The notes: a model not told the origin generated them from the sequence alone. DNA of 64,000 nucleotides from Actinomadura rudentiformis (GCF_008923185.1 NZ_WBMT01000025.1:122317-186316), one strand, 5' to 3'; shown: positions 43,498 through 53,046, numbered from the stretch's first letter. Translations and numbers: made by a program.

Positions 43498-43817
43498 GCC
43501 GCCGGGCGGCGCAGAATCGGGCATGCGGGCGTCGGCCAAGGCCGAGTGGTCGCAGGACCTGGTCCATCATGCTCACGCTCATGGCGCCCCTCGCGTCGGT
43601 GACAGGAAGGCAGGCAACGGCCGTTGGAGCCGCACCGCTCGGCCCGCTCCGCAACCTTGCTTGGGCCCTGCGGGTCCATCCACGGGGGGGCGGACGGCGC
43701 CCGCGATCCCCTGGGTGTGCGAGTGTGGAGTGGCTTGCGCCTGCCCACGGGACAGCCATCCTTCGCATCGTAATTGAATTGTTGCATGCTGTCACCGAGG
43801 TGGGGAGGGGTGTGCTT
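43498..43817. other. 320-bp stretch without a gene
   Basis: No supported coding frame. Open frames passing through have poor composition and no start signals. Confidence 0.4.
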
Positions 43818-44438
43818 GTGATCAAGGGGGCGAAGTCCGGTGGCATCCGATCGAGGGGCATGGTCAGAAAACGGGACGGGCGAGACGTCGCTGTCGGGCC
43901 ACTCTTTTGGACGTGGCTGCTGGTCTGTCTGCCCCTTGCCTGCCTCTTCGGGAAGCTGATCAACGACATACCCGTGTACACGGCCAGAGTCGTGGCAGCC
44001 GGGCTTGACTGGTCGGGGGAGCGGGGAACCATCACCGTCACCCAGTCTCGGCGTGTGTACGAGGGAGGCGGTCGGGGCGGCGGCCACCAGAGCACGCACT
44101 GCTTCGGTGACTTCACTCCCGTAGGCGGGGGCGTGCCCCTGACGGATGTCCGCGTGCATCTGCAAGACGGCTGCAAAGCGGGCCGCACGGCCCAGGCCCG
44201 GTTGATGCGTGCCGAGCCGGACAACTGGGTGACCGGCACCGATCGGCACCATGCCTACGCCGGCGGCGGCTGGGGCACGGCGCTCTTGGTCACGATCTTC
44301 ATGGGGGCGTTCCTGCTCCTCGCCGGCGCGCTGCCGTTCGTCTGCACAGTGTTGTTCCCCCTGCAGATCCTCATGGGCCTGTACGACAGGGTCACAGCCC
44401 GCACCAGGGGACGGTCCGCGGGTGGAACCTCCCCTTGA
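43818..44438 (+). CDS. two-helix membrane protein of unknown function
   Basis: 206 residues from GTG 43818, preceded 7 nt upstream by GGGGAGGGG. ATG 43860 is an alternative. One transmembrane helix near the N terminus (GPLFWTWLLVCLPLACLFGKLI) and another near the C terminus (GTALLVTIFMGAFLLLAGALPFVCTVLF) flank an extracytoplasmic domain of about 100 residues (TITVTQSRRVYEGG..STHCFGDFTPVG..VRVHLQDGCKAGR) with two Cys that could form a disulphide. No family is recognised. Confidence 0.65.
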   Translation: MIKGAKSGGIRSRGMVRKRDGRDVAVGPLFWTWLLVCLPLACLFGKLINDIPVYTARVVAAGLDWSGERGTITVTQSRRVYEGGGRGGGHQSTHCFGDFTPVGGGVPLTDVRVHLQDGCKAGRTAQARLMRAEPDNWVTGTDRHHAYAGGGWGTALLVTIFMGAFLLLAGALPFVCTVLFPLQILMGLYDRVTARTRGRSAGGTSP

Positions 44439-44644
44439 CCGCGGGCGCCTGATTGGATCCGGCCGGGGCACTTCGGACCCGTGCCGTCGACACAGGTCAC
44501 CGAACTGGGCCGCAAAAAAATCAGCAGGTGCGATCCAGGCAGCGCCTGCCCCGGACCGCGGCAGGCGACGCTGCACCCTGATAACTCGGCGAGTACGCCG
44601 AGACTGCCACATCCCCGCCTCCCCGGATGCTCACGATCTCCTGG

Positions 44645-45166
44645 TCAGGGAATCTCCTCGGCGTGACGACGGTCGTCGTCGTGGACAGCCTCCCGGTCCG
44701 CGGAGCCAGCCTCGGCAGGGGCCATCGGCCGGGCCGGGCGCCGTCCTCGTCGGGAGGGTTCGCGGCGGTGCGCCGCGGCGTCCACGGCCGCCTGGTGGGC
44801 ATGGAGCCGTTCCTGATGCGCTTGGTTGATCGCGTCGACGCGTTCGGCGTGGACGTGGGCCTGCTCCTGCAACCACTGGCGGCGAGCGTTGATAAGCAAC
44901 GCGAACGCACCGCCCGAGCCCAGCCCGACCGTCAAGGCGGTACGGATCGCCTCGATCCGCAACTTGGGATCGCCCTCGGCCTCGCCCAACAGCCACCAGA
45001 TCGCTAAGCCGTTCAGCACCGCCACCACCACCGCGCGAAAGCTGTAGGCCCACCATGGCAGCACCCGCACCGCCGACCGCCGCTCGGCCTCGCCCGCCCC
45101 GTTCGACGCCAAAGGCGCCCCCGGCACAGCGGGCAACTGCGGTCCTTGAGCTGAGGAATCCGGCAT
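44645..45166 (-). CDS. truncated pentapeptide-family N-terminal membrane region
   Basis: 173 residues. A transmembrane helix (YSFRAVVVAVLNGLAIWWLL) and the stretch LRIEAIRTALTVGLGSGGAFALLINARRQWLQEQ match the N-terminal part of the pentapeptide-repeat protein at 48800-50203 (RIRVEAVRTGLAAGAGAAAAVGLMLAFRRQRH). The pentapeptide repeats themselves are missing. The C terminus is arginine-rich and unrelated. It is probably a remnant, though it is open from ATG 45166 to the stop. Confidence 0.5.
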   Translation of the reverse strand: MPDSSAQGPQLPAVPGAPLASNGAGEAERRSAVRVLPWWAYSFRAVVVAVLNGLAIWWLLGEAEGDPKLRIEAIRTALTVGLGSGGAFALLINARRQWLQEQAHVHAERVDAINQAHQERLHAHQAAVDAAAHRREPSRRGRRPARPMAPAEAGSADREAVHDDDRRHAEEIP

Positions 45167-45924
45167 CGCCACCCTCGCCTTCACCGCCCCGACCCGGCAC
45201 TCACAGCGCCAAACCATTTGCCCTTCAGACGGGCACTCACAGCGGCTGGTTCGCCGATCACTCCACCGCGCGCCCGTCCGCACCCAGACAGAGCGGGGGT
45301 TCTGTCGGGTGTCAGCCCAGTCCTGAGTTCACTTTTTCGAAGAACCTTCACGCTGCCGAACCTTGAGTTCGGTCGGGTCGCCCAGGGCTGAGATGCCCTG
45401 GGCGACCCGACCGGACTGGTGACGGTCCCAGACCTCGTTCGACCAGCATGAAGGCAGAATTTCCGCAGTGCGCCAGACCGGACAGAACGCCAGCTCTGTG
45501 CGGTGCCAAGACGAACATCACCGCAGTTCAGATAGCTGACCGCTACTCCGAGGGCAATCCGGTCCCGGCTGCCGGACGGTCACCCAACGCCGAAACGCCG
45601 CCGATACAAGCAAGTCGCCTCACCACCCGACCTCCATCCGCGTGAGAGACTTCGCGCTCACCAGGACGCCCATCGGCGCAGGCCGGGCCCATATCCGTTG
45701 AATTTTCGGCGATTGCTACCGGGACCCCTTATTGTGTGCCCGCCTCTCCCGCTGGGGAGCGCGCATCCGCCACGAAGGCGCGCTCGTGCCGCGCACCAGG
45801 CGCGCGTCGTTGTGATCGCGGTTTGGGTATCCGGCCGACTCCGCATCAAACGACAGGTTGCCTGCCGAGGTCACGCGATCGCCCAAGCCTGCCGTTGGCG
45901 ATCGAGCGTCCTCGTGCCCGGCCA

Positions 45925-46008
45925 GACGTGACGTGACACCAGCGCGCCGCCGGCGACGAGCTGCACGCGGCCGCCAGGCGCGCACCCGCGCCGGTGTCAC
46001 GTCACGTC
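45925..46008. repeat. perfect 16-bp inverted repeat
   Basis: GACGTGACGTGACACC at 45925-45940 is the exact reverse complement of 45993-46008, around a 52-nt GC-rich centre. Each arm contains two tandem ACGTG(A) units. Confidence 0.9.
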
Positions 46009-46078
46009 GGCGCGGAGCAAGAAAATGGAAATCCATAGGATCTCGCCCCCGGCCGCGCCCCCTCGGGGCCGCCGCGGT

Positions 46079-46151
46079 TTGTCTACGTCTACGGGCTCGC
46101 GCGCCTGCACGCGTTGGGCGCTGAGGTGCGCGTAGACGAAGACGTAGACAA
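46079..46151. repeat. 12-bp inverted repeat with tandem GTCTAC units
   Basis: TTGTCTACGTCT at 46079-46090 pairs with AGACGTAGACAA at 46140-46151. Next to each arm lies a further GTCTACG/CGTAGAC unit, so each side carries two such hexamers. Confidence 0.85.
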
Positions 46152-46253
46152 GCGCGCTCCGGCGGCCGGGAGGGCTCAGGGCCAACTTCCTGGCCTGGGA
46201 GACCCTTACGCACGCCGGGAGCCCTAGCTGTACTGCCAACGCTGCGTGAACTG

Positions 46254-46580
46254 CTACGCGCCGGGAGCTCGGTAGTGGACCTGTCCGGCCTTGCGTAGGG
46301 CATCCAGCGTTTCGTCGATGGTCAAAAGGACCGTCGTTTCGAACGAGCTGAGCGCGCCGCCGCTACTGAGCGCCAGCGCAACTGCGGCCATCGACACGTT
46401 GTCGGGGGCCTCCCACAGGTTGAAGCCGTCGTGTGTGCCGAAGGCATACCAGAACCCGTGGAGCTTCCCGCCGACCGACTCGATGTACGACTGAGCGGCT
46501 TGTCGGCGGTCCTCCGGGTTGTCGATCAGCCTGGCCCAAGTCTCCGGCGTGTAGCTGAACCTCGATAGATAGAGCGGCAT
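46254..46580 (-). CDS. GYD-domain-like protein
   Basis: 108 residues starting MPLYLSRFSYTPETWARLI, with AGGAGA 5 nt before ATG 46580. The ferredoxin-like pattern (SRFSYTPETW, YIESVGGKLHGFWYAFGTHDGFNLWEAPDNVSMAAVALALSSGG) is that of the GYD family, small dimeric alpha-beta-barrel proteins of unknown function. It stands alone. Confidence 0.8.
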   Translation of the reverse strand: MPLYLSRFSYTPETWARLIDNPEDRRQAAQSYIESVGGKLHGFWYAFGTHDGFNLWEAPDNVSMAAVALALSSGGALSSFETTVLLTIDETLDALRKAGQVHYRAPGA

Positions 46581-46784
46581 CGTTTCTCCTCTCGCCCCGA
46601 AGCCCACACCAGTCTTGAACTCGGCCGACCTCGAACACCCCGGACTTGAGAAGAAGATCGTTGGCCGCCTACCCCGACTTTTCCGGCCACACCCCGGAGA
46701 CGATCCGCCTTCCGGCGGGGAGGAGCTCCTGCTCCTGCGCGTTCCGCCCGGGACGAAACTTCAGAAGACGTACGAGCCGGTAGC

Positions 46785-47393
46785 GTGATCCCGCCCCTGA
46801 CGGCAAAGGATCAAGATCGTGCGCACCCCTCCGGCGATCCGTTGCGCGCCGTGAAACCGTCCGATTTCAAGGTCGTGGAGGTCGGGTGGCCGGCCGCTCG
46901 CTACGCAAAGGCCGTGCTGCTCGCCTACCAGGCCCAAGACGATGCGATCTGCGAGGCGCGCCTCTTCAAGTTCGACCGGCCGCTCGGCCGTGTCAGATTC
47001 GGCAAGAGCGTGCTGCTGCGGCTCGAAGCGGAGTCGATCTGGGAGGAACGGCGCGGCGACCTAGACGTTCGGCAGGCCGATGCCGGCGAGGTGCGGGAGG
47101 CGCTCCGGTATTACGCCCGCCGCGACGGTCTTCTCAGTCACGGTCGGAATCGAGAGCTCGCTGAGCTGGACGCGTGGAGTTCGTACGCCGCCCTGTCCGG
47201 GGCCCTGTCCGGGGACGCGGAAGGTCCGGTACCGGCGCGTCGGGAGATCGCAAGAGCTGCTCACCGGTGCGAATGGCTGATGTTCAGCTCGCCGTGGCAC
47301 ACCCGGGCGGCCGCGTTCTGGGATCTCGGTATTGCGGCGCTGTGGCCGGGCCGGGACACGATCGCGATCCTGGCCGCGACCGATAGCGACTGA
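46785..47393 (+). CDS. hypothetical protein
   Basis: 202 residues, soluble. No recognisable domain. It has a coherent composition (FKVVEVGWPAARYAKAVLLAYQAQDD; LGRVRFGKSVLLRLEAESIWEERRGDL) and a local duplication, GALSGALSG-like, near residue 137. ATG/GTG choice near 46785 is uncertain and no strong ribosome-binding site is seen. No functional context. Confidence 0.55.
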   Translation: MIPPLTAKDQDRAHPSGDPLRAVKPSDFKVVEVGWPAARYAKAVLLAYQAQDDAICEARLFKFDRPLGRVRFGKSVLLRLEAESIWEERRGDLDVRQADAGEVREALRYYARRDGLLSHGRNRELAELDAWSSYAALSGALSGDAEGPVPARREIARAAHRCEWLMFSSPWHTRAAAFWDLGIAALWPGRDTIAILAATDSD

Positions 47394-47714
47394 GCGGGAG
47401 TGAGACCCTCAGTCTTAAGCCGACATGCCACTGACGTTAACTCGACGCACGGCGTTGACAACATCTGTCGGTTTCCGGAGTCCTCTGCATTGATTCCCGA
47501 AGTGGTCTTCACTGGCTGATGCACAGTGGTGCGATCACTCCGGTCTCTGAGGCCCGTCCGGATCGAGGTTCTGGCGACGTGCCGCGATCTGTTCGGCCGC
47601 TGACGCATCGTTACTCTTGATCGGGCGCGCCGCGCGCTCCGTCCGCTGCGTCGTCCGCGACCCCACTGTCAGACCCTTCTGTGACGATCGTGGACCTCTC
47701 CACCTCCCCGTTTC
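47394..47714. other. 321-bp intergenic region
   Basis: No gene seen. It presumably holds the promoter of the WD40-like gene that follows. Confidence 0.4.
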
Positions 47715-48644
47715 ATGGAAGTACTGATGACCGACCAGATAGTTGAGGATGACGCCCCCGCAGTGCTGGACCTACGGGCCCCCGCCCTGGTGCTCGACCC
47801 GTTCCCTGGTGAGGGCACTGCTGCCAGCACCCCAGGCGACCTCGTCTTCTCCGACGACGGCCGGTACCTTGCTGTCACCAGCCAGGACTGCGAGCTGGTG
47901 GTGTTCCGCACCGAGGACTGGACCGAGCACGTCCGCGTCAGCGGCAGCGTGCTCTGGGGCCAGGACATCCAGTGGGTGCCCGGCACCCACCGGATCTGCA
48001 AGCGCCTCCTGGAGGGCGAGGGGCGCCAGGACGAGGAGGCGCCGACCCGCGCCTATGACGTCGACATGCGTGCCGAAGTGGTGATCCCGCCGCAGCCGCG
48101 CGAGGTCCGTTCCCGCACTGGCCGATACCGTGCCGACACCGGCTACGGCCGCTACCAGGCCGACGGTGGCTACGGCGGCTTCACCGGCTACGGCGCCTGG
48201 GTCGATGTGCTGTCCTCCGCCGGCGGGTCGCGCCGGCTGCACCTGCCACGGGGCAAGGCGCGCGTCGCGAGGGTCTCCTTCACCGGCGACGAGCGGCGGA
48301 TGTTCGTCGGGCTGGGGGATGCCGTTCACATGGTGGATCTCGAAAGCGGAGCAGTTGTCGCGTCGCTTGCCGGGGTCGGAGCCGATGCGGTCGTCCGGCC
48401 GGACGGGGCCTATCTGGTGGCGACCGCTGGACGGAGTCGGTTCACGAGCGAGCACGAGCGGATCGACCTTTGGCGGATCTCCGACATGGCGCTGCTGATG
48501 CGCTGCTGGTCTGGTGGGTATTACCTCCCCGCGTTCGACTGGTCACCTGACGGTGGCATGCTCGCCACCTCTGTTGTAACGGGATTCCAGGGCTATGGCG
48601 GCGAGATACGCGTCTACCAGCCCGGCGAGCCCCTGGCCGAATAG
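47715..48644 (+). CDS. WD40-like beta-propeller protein
   Basis: 309 residues, soluble. Recurrent propeller-blade patterns: GDLVFSDDGRYLAVTSQDCELVVFRTEDW, DAVVRPDGAYLVATAGRSRF..IDLWRISDM and FDWSPDGGMLATSVVTG..IRVYQPGE. A Gly/Tyr-rich insertion (RADTGYGRYQADGGYGGFTGYG) sits in the middle. ATG 47715 or ATG 47727 may be used. Probably a protein-interaction scaffold. No partner can be named. Confidence 0.65.
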   Translation: MEVLMTDQIVEDDAPAVLDLRAPALVLDPFPGEGTAASTPGDLVFSDDGRYLAVTSQDCELVVFRTEDWTEHVRVSGSVLWGQDIQWVPGTHRICKRLLEGEGRQDEEAPTRAYDVDMRAEVVIPPQPREVRSRTGRYRADTGYGRYQADGGYGGFTGYGAWVDVLSSAGGSRRLHLPRGKARVARVSFTGDERRMFVGLGDAVHMVDLESGAVVASLAGVGADAVVRPDGAYLVATAGRSRFTSEHERIDLWRISDMALLMRCWSGGYYLPAFDWSPDGGMLATSVVTGFQGYGGEIRVYQPGEPLAE

Positions 48645-48799
48645 CGTCCGTCTGCCGAGCGGAGTGGCTCCGGCGAGGACTCAAAGTCGGAACTGCAGAC
48701 GTGGGTGTAGCACCGTCTGCATAGTCCCCTGGAGGAGATGTTGGTGTTGGTGCACCAGTCGGTGGCGCAGACAGATTGGCGAGTCTTCGCGTTCAGCCG

Positions 48800-50203
48800 T
48801 CAGACACTGGGCGGCACCGGGGGTGCCGCTTGCACGAGCCGACCTCCGGTCACCCTGGCGGGCTCGATCCGCCATCCGTCCGGGACATGATGCGGCAACT
48901 CGACATCCGCTACCTGCGAGGTCTCCAGCAGGGGCCTGCGGGCAAAGGTCGCGCTGTTGAACTTCAGAGTTCCGGAGAAGGCCGCTCTGCTAAACACGGC
49001 GTCGCTGGTGAAGGTTGCCGAGTTGAACCAGGCGTCCTTGGAGAAGGTCGTGCGGTCGAATTCGGCGCGCTCGGTGAAGATTGTTCTGATGAACCCGGCG
49101 TCCCGGTTGAAGGCTGTCTTGATGAATCTGGCCTCCCCGGTGAAGATCGTGTCAGTGAACATGGCTTCCTCAGTGAAGGTCGCCTCGTTGAACCCAGCTT
49201 TCCCGGCAAAGGTCGCGCTGCTGAACCAGGCGCGCTTGGTGAAGGTCGTATTCATGAACATCACGAACCCGGTGAAGGTTGCCTCGACAAAGTTGGCTTC
49301 TCCGGTGAAGGCCGTTGAGTTGAACCAGGCGTTCCCAATGAACATGGCGTGGCTGAAGTCGGCGGCATTGAGATGGCAGTCGGTCAGCATGAAGGCGGTG
49401 AGGGTGGCGCCCGTCAGGTCTAGGGAGATGTCCTTCCAGTAGATGTCTGCATCGGGTTGCAGATGGGTGTACAGGAGGCGTTGCGCGGTGAGGCGGACCT
49501 GGTGTTCCTCATGCGGATCGAGTCCCGTCGAACCTGCCGAGACGGCTGGCGCGGGTTGGCCGTCACGGGCGGCGCGGTAGCGAGCGGCGTGTCGGCGTGC
49601 GCGTTCCCGACGCTCCTCCTCCGCAGTAGGTGTGCCAGGCGGGGTGAACGGCATCCGCAGATACGCGCAGATGATGTTGACTATGGTCTGCCGATGCCGT
49701 TCATTGCCATCAGCCAGGCGTTCCAGCGTGTACAGCGCGGTGAGACGGACCGGAGCCTTGTCAGAGCCGAGCTGCTCGGCGGCCGCGTTGTACAGCTCGG
49801 TGATCCGGCGTTCGACGGCGTCCAGTTCGTTCAGCGCGGTGGCGAGCTCGGCGTGGCGTTGCCGCCGGAAAGCCAGCATCAACCCGACCGCAGCCGCCGC
49901 ACCGGCGCCGGCGGCCAGCCCGGTCCGTACCGCCTCCACCCGGATACGGGCCCGCTCGGTACCGGCCTTGGCGTCATCGGCGACATCTAGCAACCAGGCG
50001 GTCGTCACCCAGATCGCCGCCGCAGCCGCTCCGGCAGCCACAAGCATCCAAAATCCCGCCGCGAGCGGCCGCACCCGCAACGGCTTGCCCGCACGCCGTT
50101 CGACCACGCTGGTCCAGCGACGTCGTACCGGCTCCAGAGCACGCCCCACCCGTCCGCTCACAGTCGACCAGTCAACGGCGGCCCGCTCCAGCTCCGCCGT
50201 CAC
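48800..50203 (-). CDS. membrane-anchored pentapeptide-repeat protein (F-type)
   Basis: 467 residues. Two transmembrane helices (about 50-72 and 90-110) precede a conserved linker (ELYNAAAEQLGSDKAPVRLTALYTLERLADGNERHRQTIVNIICAYLRMPF in two parts), common to actinobacterial pentapeptide proteins. Then about 16 ten-residue repeats of the F-centred type (ATFTGEANFVEATFTGFVMF). These form a right-handed quadrilateral beta-helix. Function unknown. It lies 58 nt downstream of the stop of the next pentapeptide gene, probably in one operon with it. Confidence 0.85.
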   Translation of the reverse strand: MTAELERAAVDWSTVSGRVGRALEPVRRRWTSVVERRAGKPLRVRPLAAGFWMLVAAGAAAAAIWVTTAWLLDVADDAKAGTERARIRVEAVRTGLAAGAGAAAAVGLMLAFRRQRHAELATALNELDAVERRITELYNAAAEQLGSDKAPVRLTALYTLERLADGNERHRQTIVNIICAYLRMPFTPPGTPTAEEERRERARRHAARYRAARDGQPAPAVSAGSTGLDPHEEHQVRLTAQRLLYTHLQPDADIYWKDISLDLTGATLTAFMLTDCHLNAADFSHAMFIGNAWFNSTAFTGEANFVEATFTGFVMFMNTTFTKRAWFSSATFAGKAGFNEATFTEEAMFTDTIFTGEARFIKTAFNRDAGFIRTIFTERAEFDRTTFSKDAWFNSATFTSDAVFSRAAFSGTLKFNSATFARRPLLETSQVADVELPHHVPDGWRIEPARVTGGRLVQAAPPVPPSV

Positions 50204-50261
50204 CTGGCCACAACCGGGCGCTCCGATCGCCTAACCGCGTTCACGACGATCGTTTTGAGGC

Positions 50262-51386
50262 TCAAAAGCGTGTGCGCTCGTCCACCTTTGCCGCCGCCCG
50301 GATCTCCCGCTCGGACCAGCCGGTCACATCGCGCAGATCCGCGCCCTCCAAGCTCGCTCCTGTCAGGTTTGCGCCCCTCAGATCCACGCCCCTCAGCGTT
50401 GCGCGCCTCAGGTTCGCACCTCTCAGGTCCGCACCCTCCAGATTCAAGCCCTCCAACCTCGTGCCCCTTAGATCCGCGTACGACAGACCTGCTTCCCCTA
50501 GGTCAACTCCCCTTAGGCTCGCGCCCCTCAAGATCGCACTCCACAACCATGCGCGCCTGAGGCTCGCGTTCCTCAAGATCGCGCCCTCCAAGTTCGTGCG
50601 CTCCAGGCTCGCGTCTCTCAAGTCGGCGTCCACCAGAGACGCGCCCACCAAGTTCCCGCCATCCAGACTCGCGCCTCGAAGGTTCGCCTCTCTCAGGATC
50701 GCGCTCGCCAGGAATATGCGGCCGAGGTTCGCGCCTCTCAGGTCCGCGCCCCTCAGGTAGACATTGCGCAGGTCCAGGTCGGCCAGGCGAGCGCGGGCCA
50801 GGTGAAGATCGCTGAGGTCGAGGTTGCGGCGTTCAGGGCGGCGGGGCCGCCGGCCGAGCGCGGTCAACGCGGCCTGGACGTCGGAGTCGGGCCGCTCAGG
50901 CATGCGGGGGCGTGGGGCCAGGGCCGGCCCGTCGTCGCGGCGAGCTTTGGGTGCGCGGCGGCGCAGGAATGCCTCCAGCACTTCCACGACGTCATCGTGG
51001 TGAGGACGGGAGTCGGCGGCGACGTGGGCTAGGGCGTGAATTCCTCCGAGCCGGGCGTCGATGTCGCCGGAGGACAGCCGCTCCAACGCTTTCGTGAACC
51101 GGTCGGTGACCTGCCCTCGGTGCGACAGCCGGTAGGAACGCGCGGTGTACAACAGCGACACCGCAACCACCACCGCACCGCCCGCCGACACCACCAGCAA
51201 CCGCGCACTGTGCCGATCCTTGGGATCGTGCTGGTGCATCCAGTCGGGCATCCGCCACAACGCCACCGCATAAACAGCCGCCAAGGCGACCAGGCCCCCG
51301 CCGGCCAACACCGTGCCGACCCCACGCATGGCTGGCCGCGCGAACTCGTACTGTCCCCGACGGCGAAACCGTGTCATCCGATCCAC
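50262..51386 (-). CDS. membrane-anchored pentapeptide-repeat protein (A(D/N)LRG type)
   Basis: 374 residues. Two N-terminal helices (VGTVLAGGGLVALAAVYAVAL and LLVVSAGGAVVVAVSLLYTA), then FTKALERLSSGDIDARLGGIHALAHVAADS, the linker shared by such proteins. About 26 canonical pentapeptides follow from residue 200 (RGADLRGANL, REANLRGASL, GADLRGANLRRATL). The C terminus is GWSEREIRAAAKV. Role unknown. It may be a membrane-surface beta-helix. ATG 51386 or ATG 51377 could be the start. Confidence 0.87.
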   Translation of the reverse strand: MDRMTRFRRRGQYEFARPAMRGVGTVLAGGGLVALAAVYAVALWRMPDWMHQHDPKDRHSARLLVVSAGGAVVVAVSLLYTARSYRLSHRGQVTDRFTKALERLSSGDIDARLGGIHALAHVAADSRPHHDDVVEVLEAFLRRRAPKARRDDGPALAPRPRMPERPDSDVQAALTALGRRPRRPERRNLDLSDLHLARARLADLDLRNVYLRGADLRGANLGRIFLASAILREANLRGASLDGGNLVGASLVDADLRDASLERTNLEGAILRNASLRRAWLWSAILRGASLRGVDLGEAGLSYADLRGTRLEGLNLEGADLRGANLRRATLRGVDLRGANLTGASLEGADLRDVTGWSEREIRAAAKVDERTRF

Positions 51387-51621
51387 AAGGGATCAGTCAA
51401 CGGCTCGCCGCCCACCACTGCCATCCAATGGCCACAACGGGGCGAGGACCATCGTTTTTCGACGTCGGAGTCGAACGCACGGACTCGACCCAACTCCCGA
51501 CTCGCCGCCTGGGGTGGGGACCTGCGACGATGTGGCCGCCGTTCGCGACTGGCTCGATCCGCTGCCACCAGTCCGTCTAGGTCCCGACGGGCTGGGGGCT
51601 TTGACGGTCGGACCGCGCTGG

Positions 51622-52125
51622 TCAGGAGACGGGGCGCTGGACACGCAGGTGGACAGCCAGGGAGAGTTCGCGTCGGCATTCCCTGCAGCGGGGCTCGCCG
51701 GTGATCGGTCTGGCCTCTTCGGGCGCGAAACTGAAGCCGCACAACGCCTGCGGGTCCTGAAGGTTCTCGGAGGGCACGTAGTGGGATCCGTGGTCGGTCC
51801 CGAAGTCGCCGTCTGTCACACGCACCGTCGTCACCGCGCCGCCGTTGTAGGGAGCGTCTGTCGGCCAGCGGTAAGGATGGTTCAGGTTGCATCTCATCCG
51901 ATAGTCGGGGTCAGTGCGGCCGTCCGGGACGTGATTGCCTGCGTCGACGGCATCGGCAAGCCGCTCGAACGAGATGTCCCAGTCCTGCATGTGAGCCCAG
52001 CCGTGCCCACCGCTCTCGGTCAGTTCCCGAAAGGCCAGGATGAGGCGCCACAGGTCATAGCGGCCAACACGCACGGTATCGGTGGCCTTGTCGTACAGGT
52101 GCAAGTCGTTGGCTGACCTCGGCAT
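51622..52125 (-). CDS. hypothetical protein
   Basis: 167 residues, soluble, starting MPRSANDLHLYDKATDTVRVGRYDLWRLILAFREL. The C-terminal CGFSF and CRECRREL could bind a metal. Coherent composition and codon bias support a gene, but no family is recognised. Start ATG 52125 follows AGGAGGCG. It lies 16 nt after the zinc-motif gene and is probably cotranscribed with it. Confidence 0.6.
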   Translation of the reverse strand: MPRSANDLHLYDKATDTVRVGRYDLWRLILAFRELTESGGHGWAHMQDWDISFERLADAVDAGNHVPDGRTDPDYRMRCNLNHPYRWPTDAPYNGGAVTTVRVTDGDFGTDHGSHYVPSENLQDPQALCGFSFAPEEARPITGEPRCRECRRELSLAVHLRVQRPVS

Positions 52126-52141
52126 AGAGCGCCTCCTTCGT

Positions 52142-52414
52142 TTAGCTGAAGTCCAAGATGTCCAAGGGCGGCATCACAGCAGCCAGTTGCCCGCTGGGAG
52201 CAGGCAGGTCGATGCGGAGTTGCCCTGGCAGGATGTCGACCTGATCTCGGTGGTAAATGCAGGCACCGCCGCCGCTGGCAACCGTGCAAGGGCTGCCGCT
52301 CTTGGTGGGACGGCCGCATTGCACGGCAGGATCGTGGACATGGCACAACCCCGATGGTCGAGCGTCGATTGGGCAGGGCTTGCCGCTCTTGGTGGTGGAG
52401 GAGCACGTGGCCAT
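52142..52414 (-). CDS. small cysteine-rich protein with two TKSGxPC motifs
   Basis: 90 residues from ATG 52414. Two similar modules, CSSTTKSGKPC..SGLCHVHDP and CGRPTKSGSPC..GACIYHRD, each offer Cys-Cys-Cys-His ligands, suggesting two small zinc-binding knuckles. It ends with a short unrelated tail. The family is found in many actinobacteria as uncharacterised proteins. The start is uncertain because no strong ribosome-binding site precedes 52414. Confidence 0.55.
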   Translation of the reverse strand: MATCSSTTKSGKPCPIDARPSGLCHVHDPAVQCGRPTKSGSPCTVASGGGACIYHRDQVDILPGQLRIDLPAPSGQLAAVMPPLDILDFS

Positions 52415-52761
52415 GGCGGTGATGATGGCAGGCCGCAAGCACAATTCCGGGGACGTCGTCGCAGGCCGGAGTGCCGCCACATTGGGCGACGCCCCGCCGA
52501 TCACAAGAGTGAGGGCCTGTACAGGTCTTCATCTGTACAGGCCCCCGCTGCTCACACCGCCAGCTATCGGCGACAGTGCGTCGCGGCAGAACTGCGGCCT
52601 CGACGCAACTGAGATCAGTTCGCTGCGCGCGGAGTAGCCGTGCGCCTCGGCGAGCTGGTCCAGGGCACGGCGGGATAAGACCGGCACGGTACGCCCCGGC
52701 AGGGTCGGATAACCGCGCGGCGCTGGCTTGCACGTGGTCGGCTCTATGAAACCGGCGCTGG
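52415..52761. other. 347-bp stretch without a supported gene
   Basis: Only low-quality frames cross it. A 10-bp repeat (ctgtacaggt/cctgtacaga) near 52,515-52,545 can form a small hairpin. Confidence 0.4.
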
Positions 52762-53046
52762 TCAGGCCGGGATCCGGTGGCGGCCGTGGGTCCGGGACAC
52801 TCGGTCGGGTTCGCTGATGATGTCGACTCCGTTGTAGTGAACGGGCGGGTAGACGTGGAAGTCGGGCGCTGCTGCCGTCACGTTCGGACCAGGTGAAAAC
52901 CGGCTTGCGGAGAAGAGCGAGTCAGGGTGCTCGTTCGGCACGATGATGGCATGTTCGACCAGCCAGGCCGTTGCGAGCGTTGCCCGCTCGGTGGCCGACT
53001 CCTGGTTCGCCGAGAGGTCCACGATGATGATCGCGCTGTCGCTCAC
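52762..53046 (-). CDS. hypothetical protein
   Basis: 94 residues starting MSDSAIIIVDLSANQESATERATLATAWLVEHAIIVPNEHP in two readable blocks. Composition is protein-like but no family is recognised and no ribosome-binding site is obvious. It overlaps the end of the decayed integrase by 4 nt. Confidence 0.4.
   Translation of the reverse strand: MSDSAIIIVDLSANQESATERATLATAWLVEHAIIVPNEHPDSLFSASRFSPGPNVTAAAPDFHVYPPVHYNGVDIISEPDRVSRTHGRHRIPA

Larger units (their letters stand above)
45167..46253. other. 1.1-kb gene-free region with two large inverted repeats
   Basis: No supported gene. The stretch holds two long palindromic structures (45925-46008 and 46079-46151), separated by about 70 bp. The combination of a gene desert and paired inverted repeats suggests a cis-acting site. 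Confidence 0.6.
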
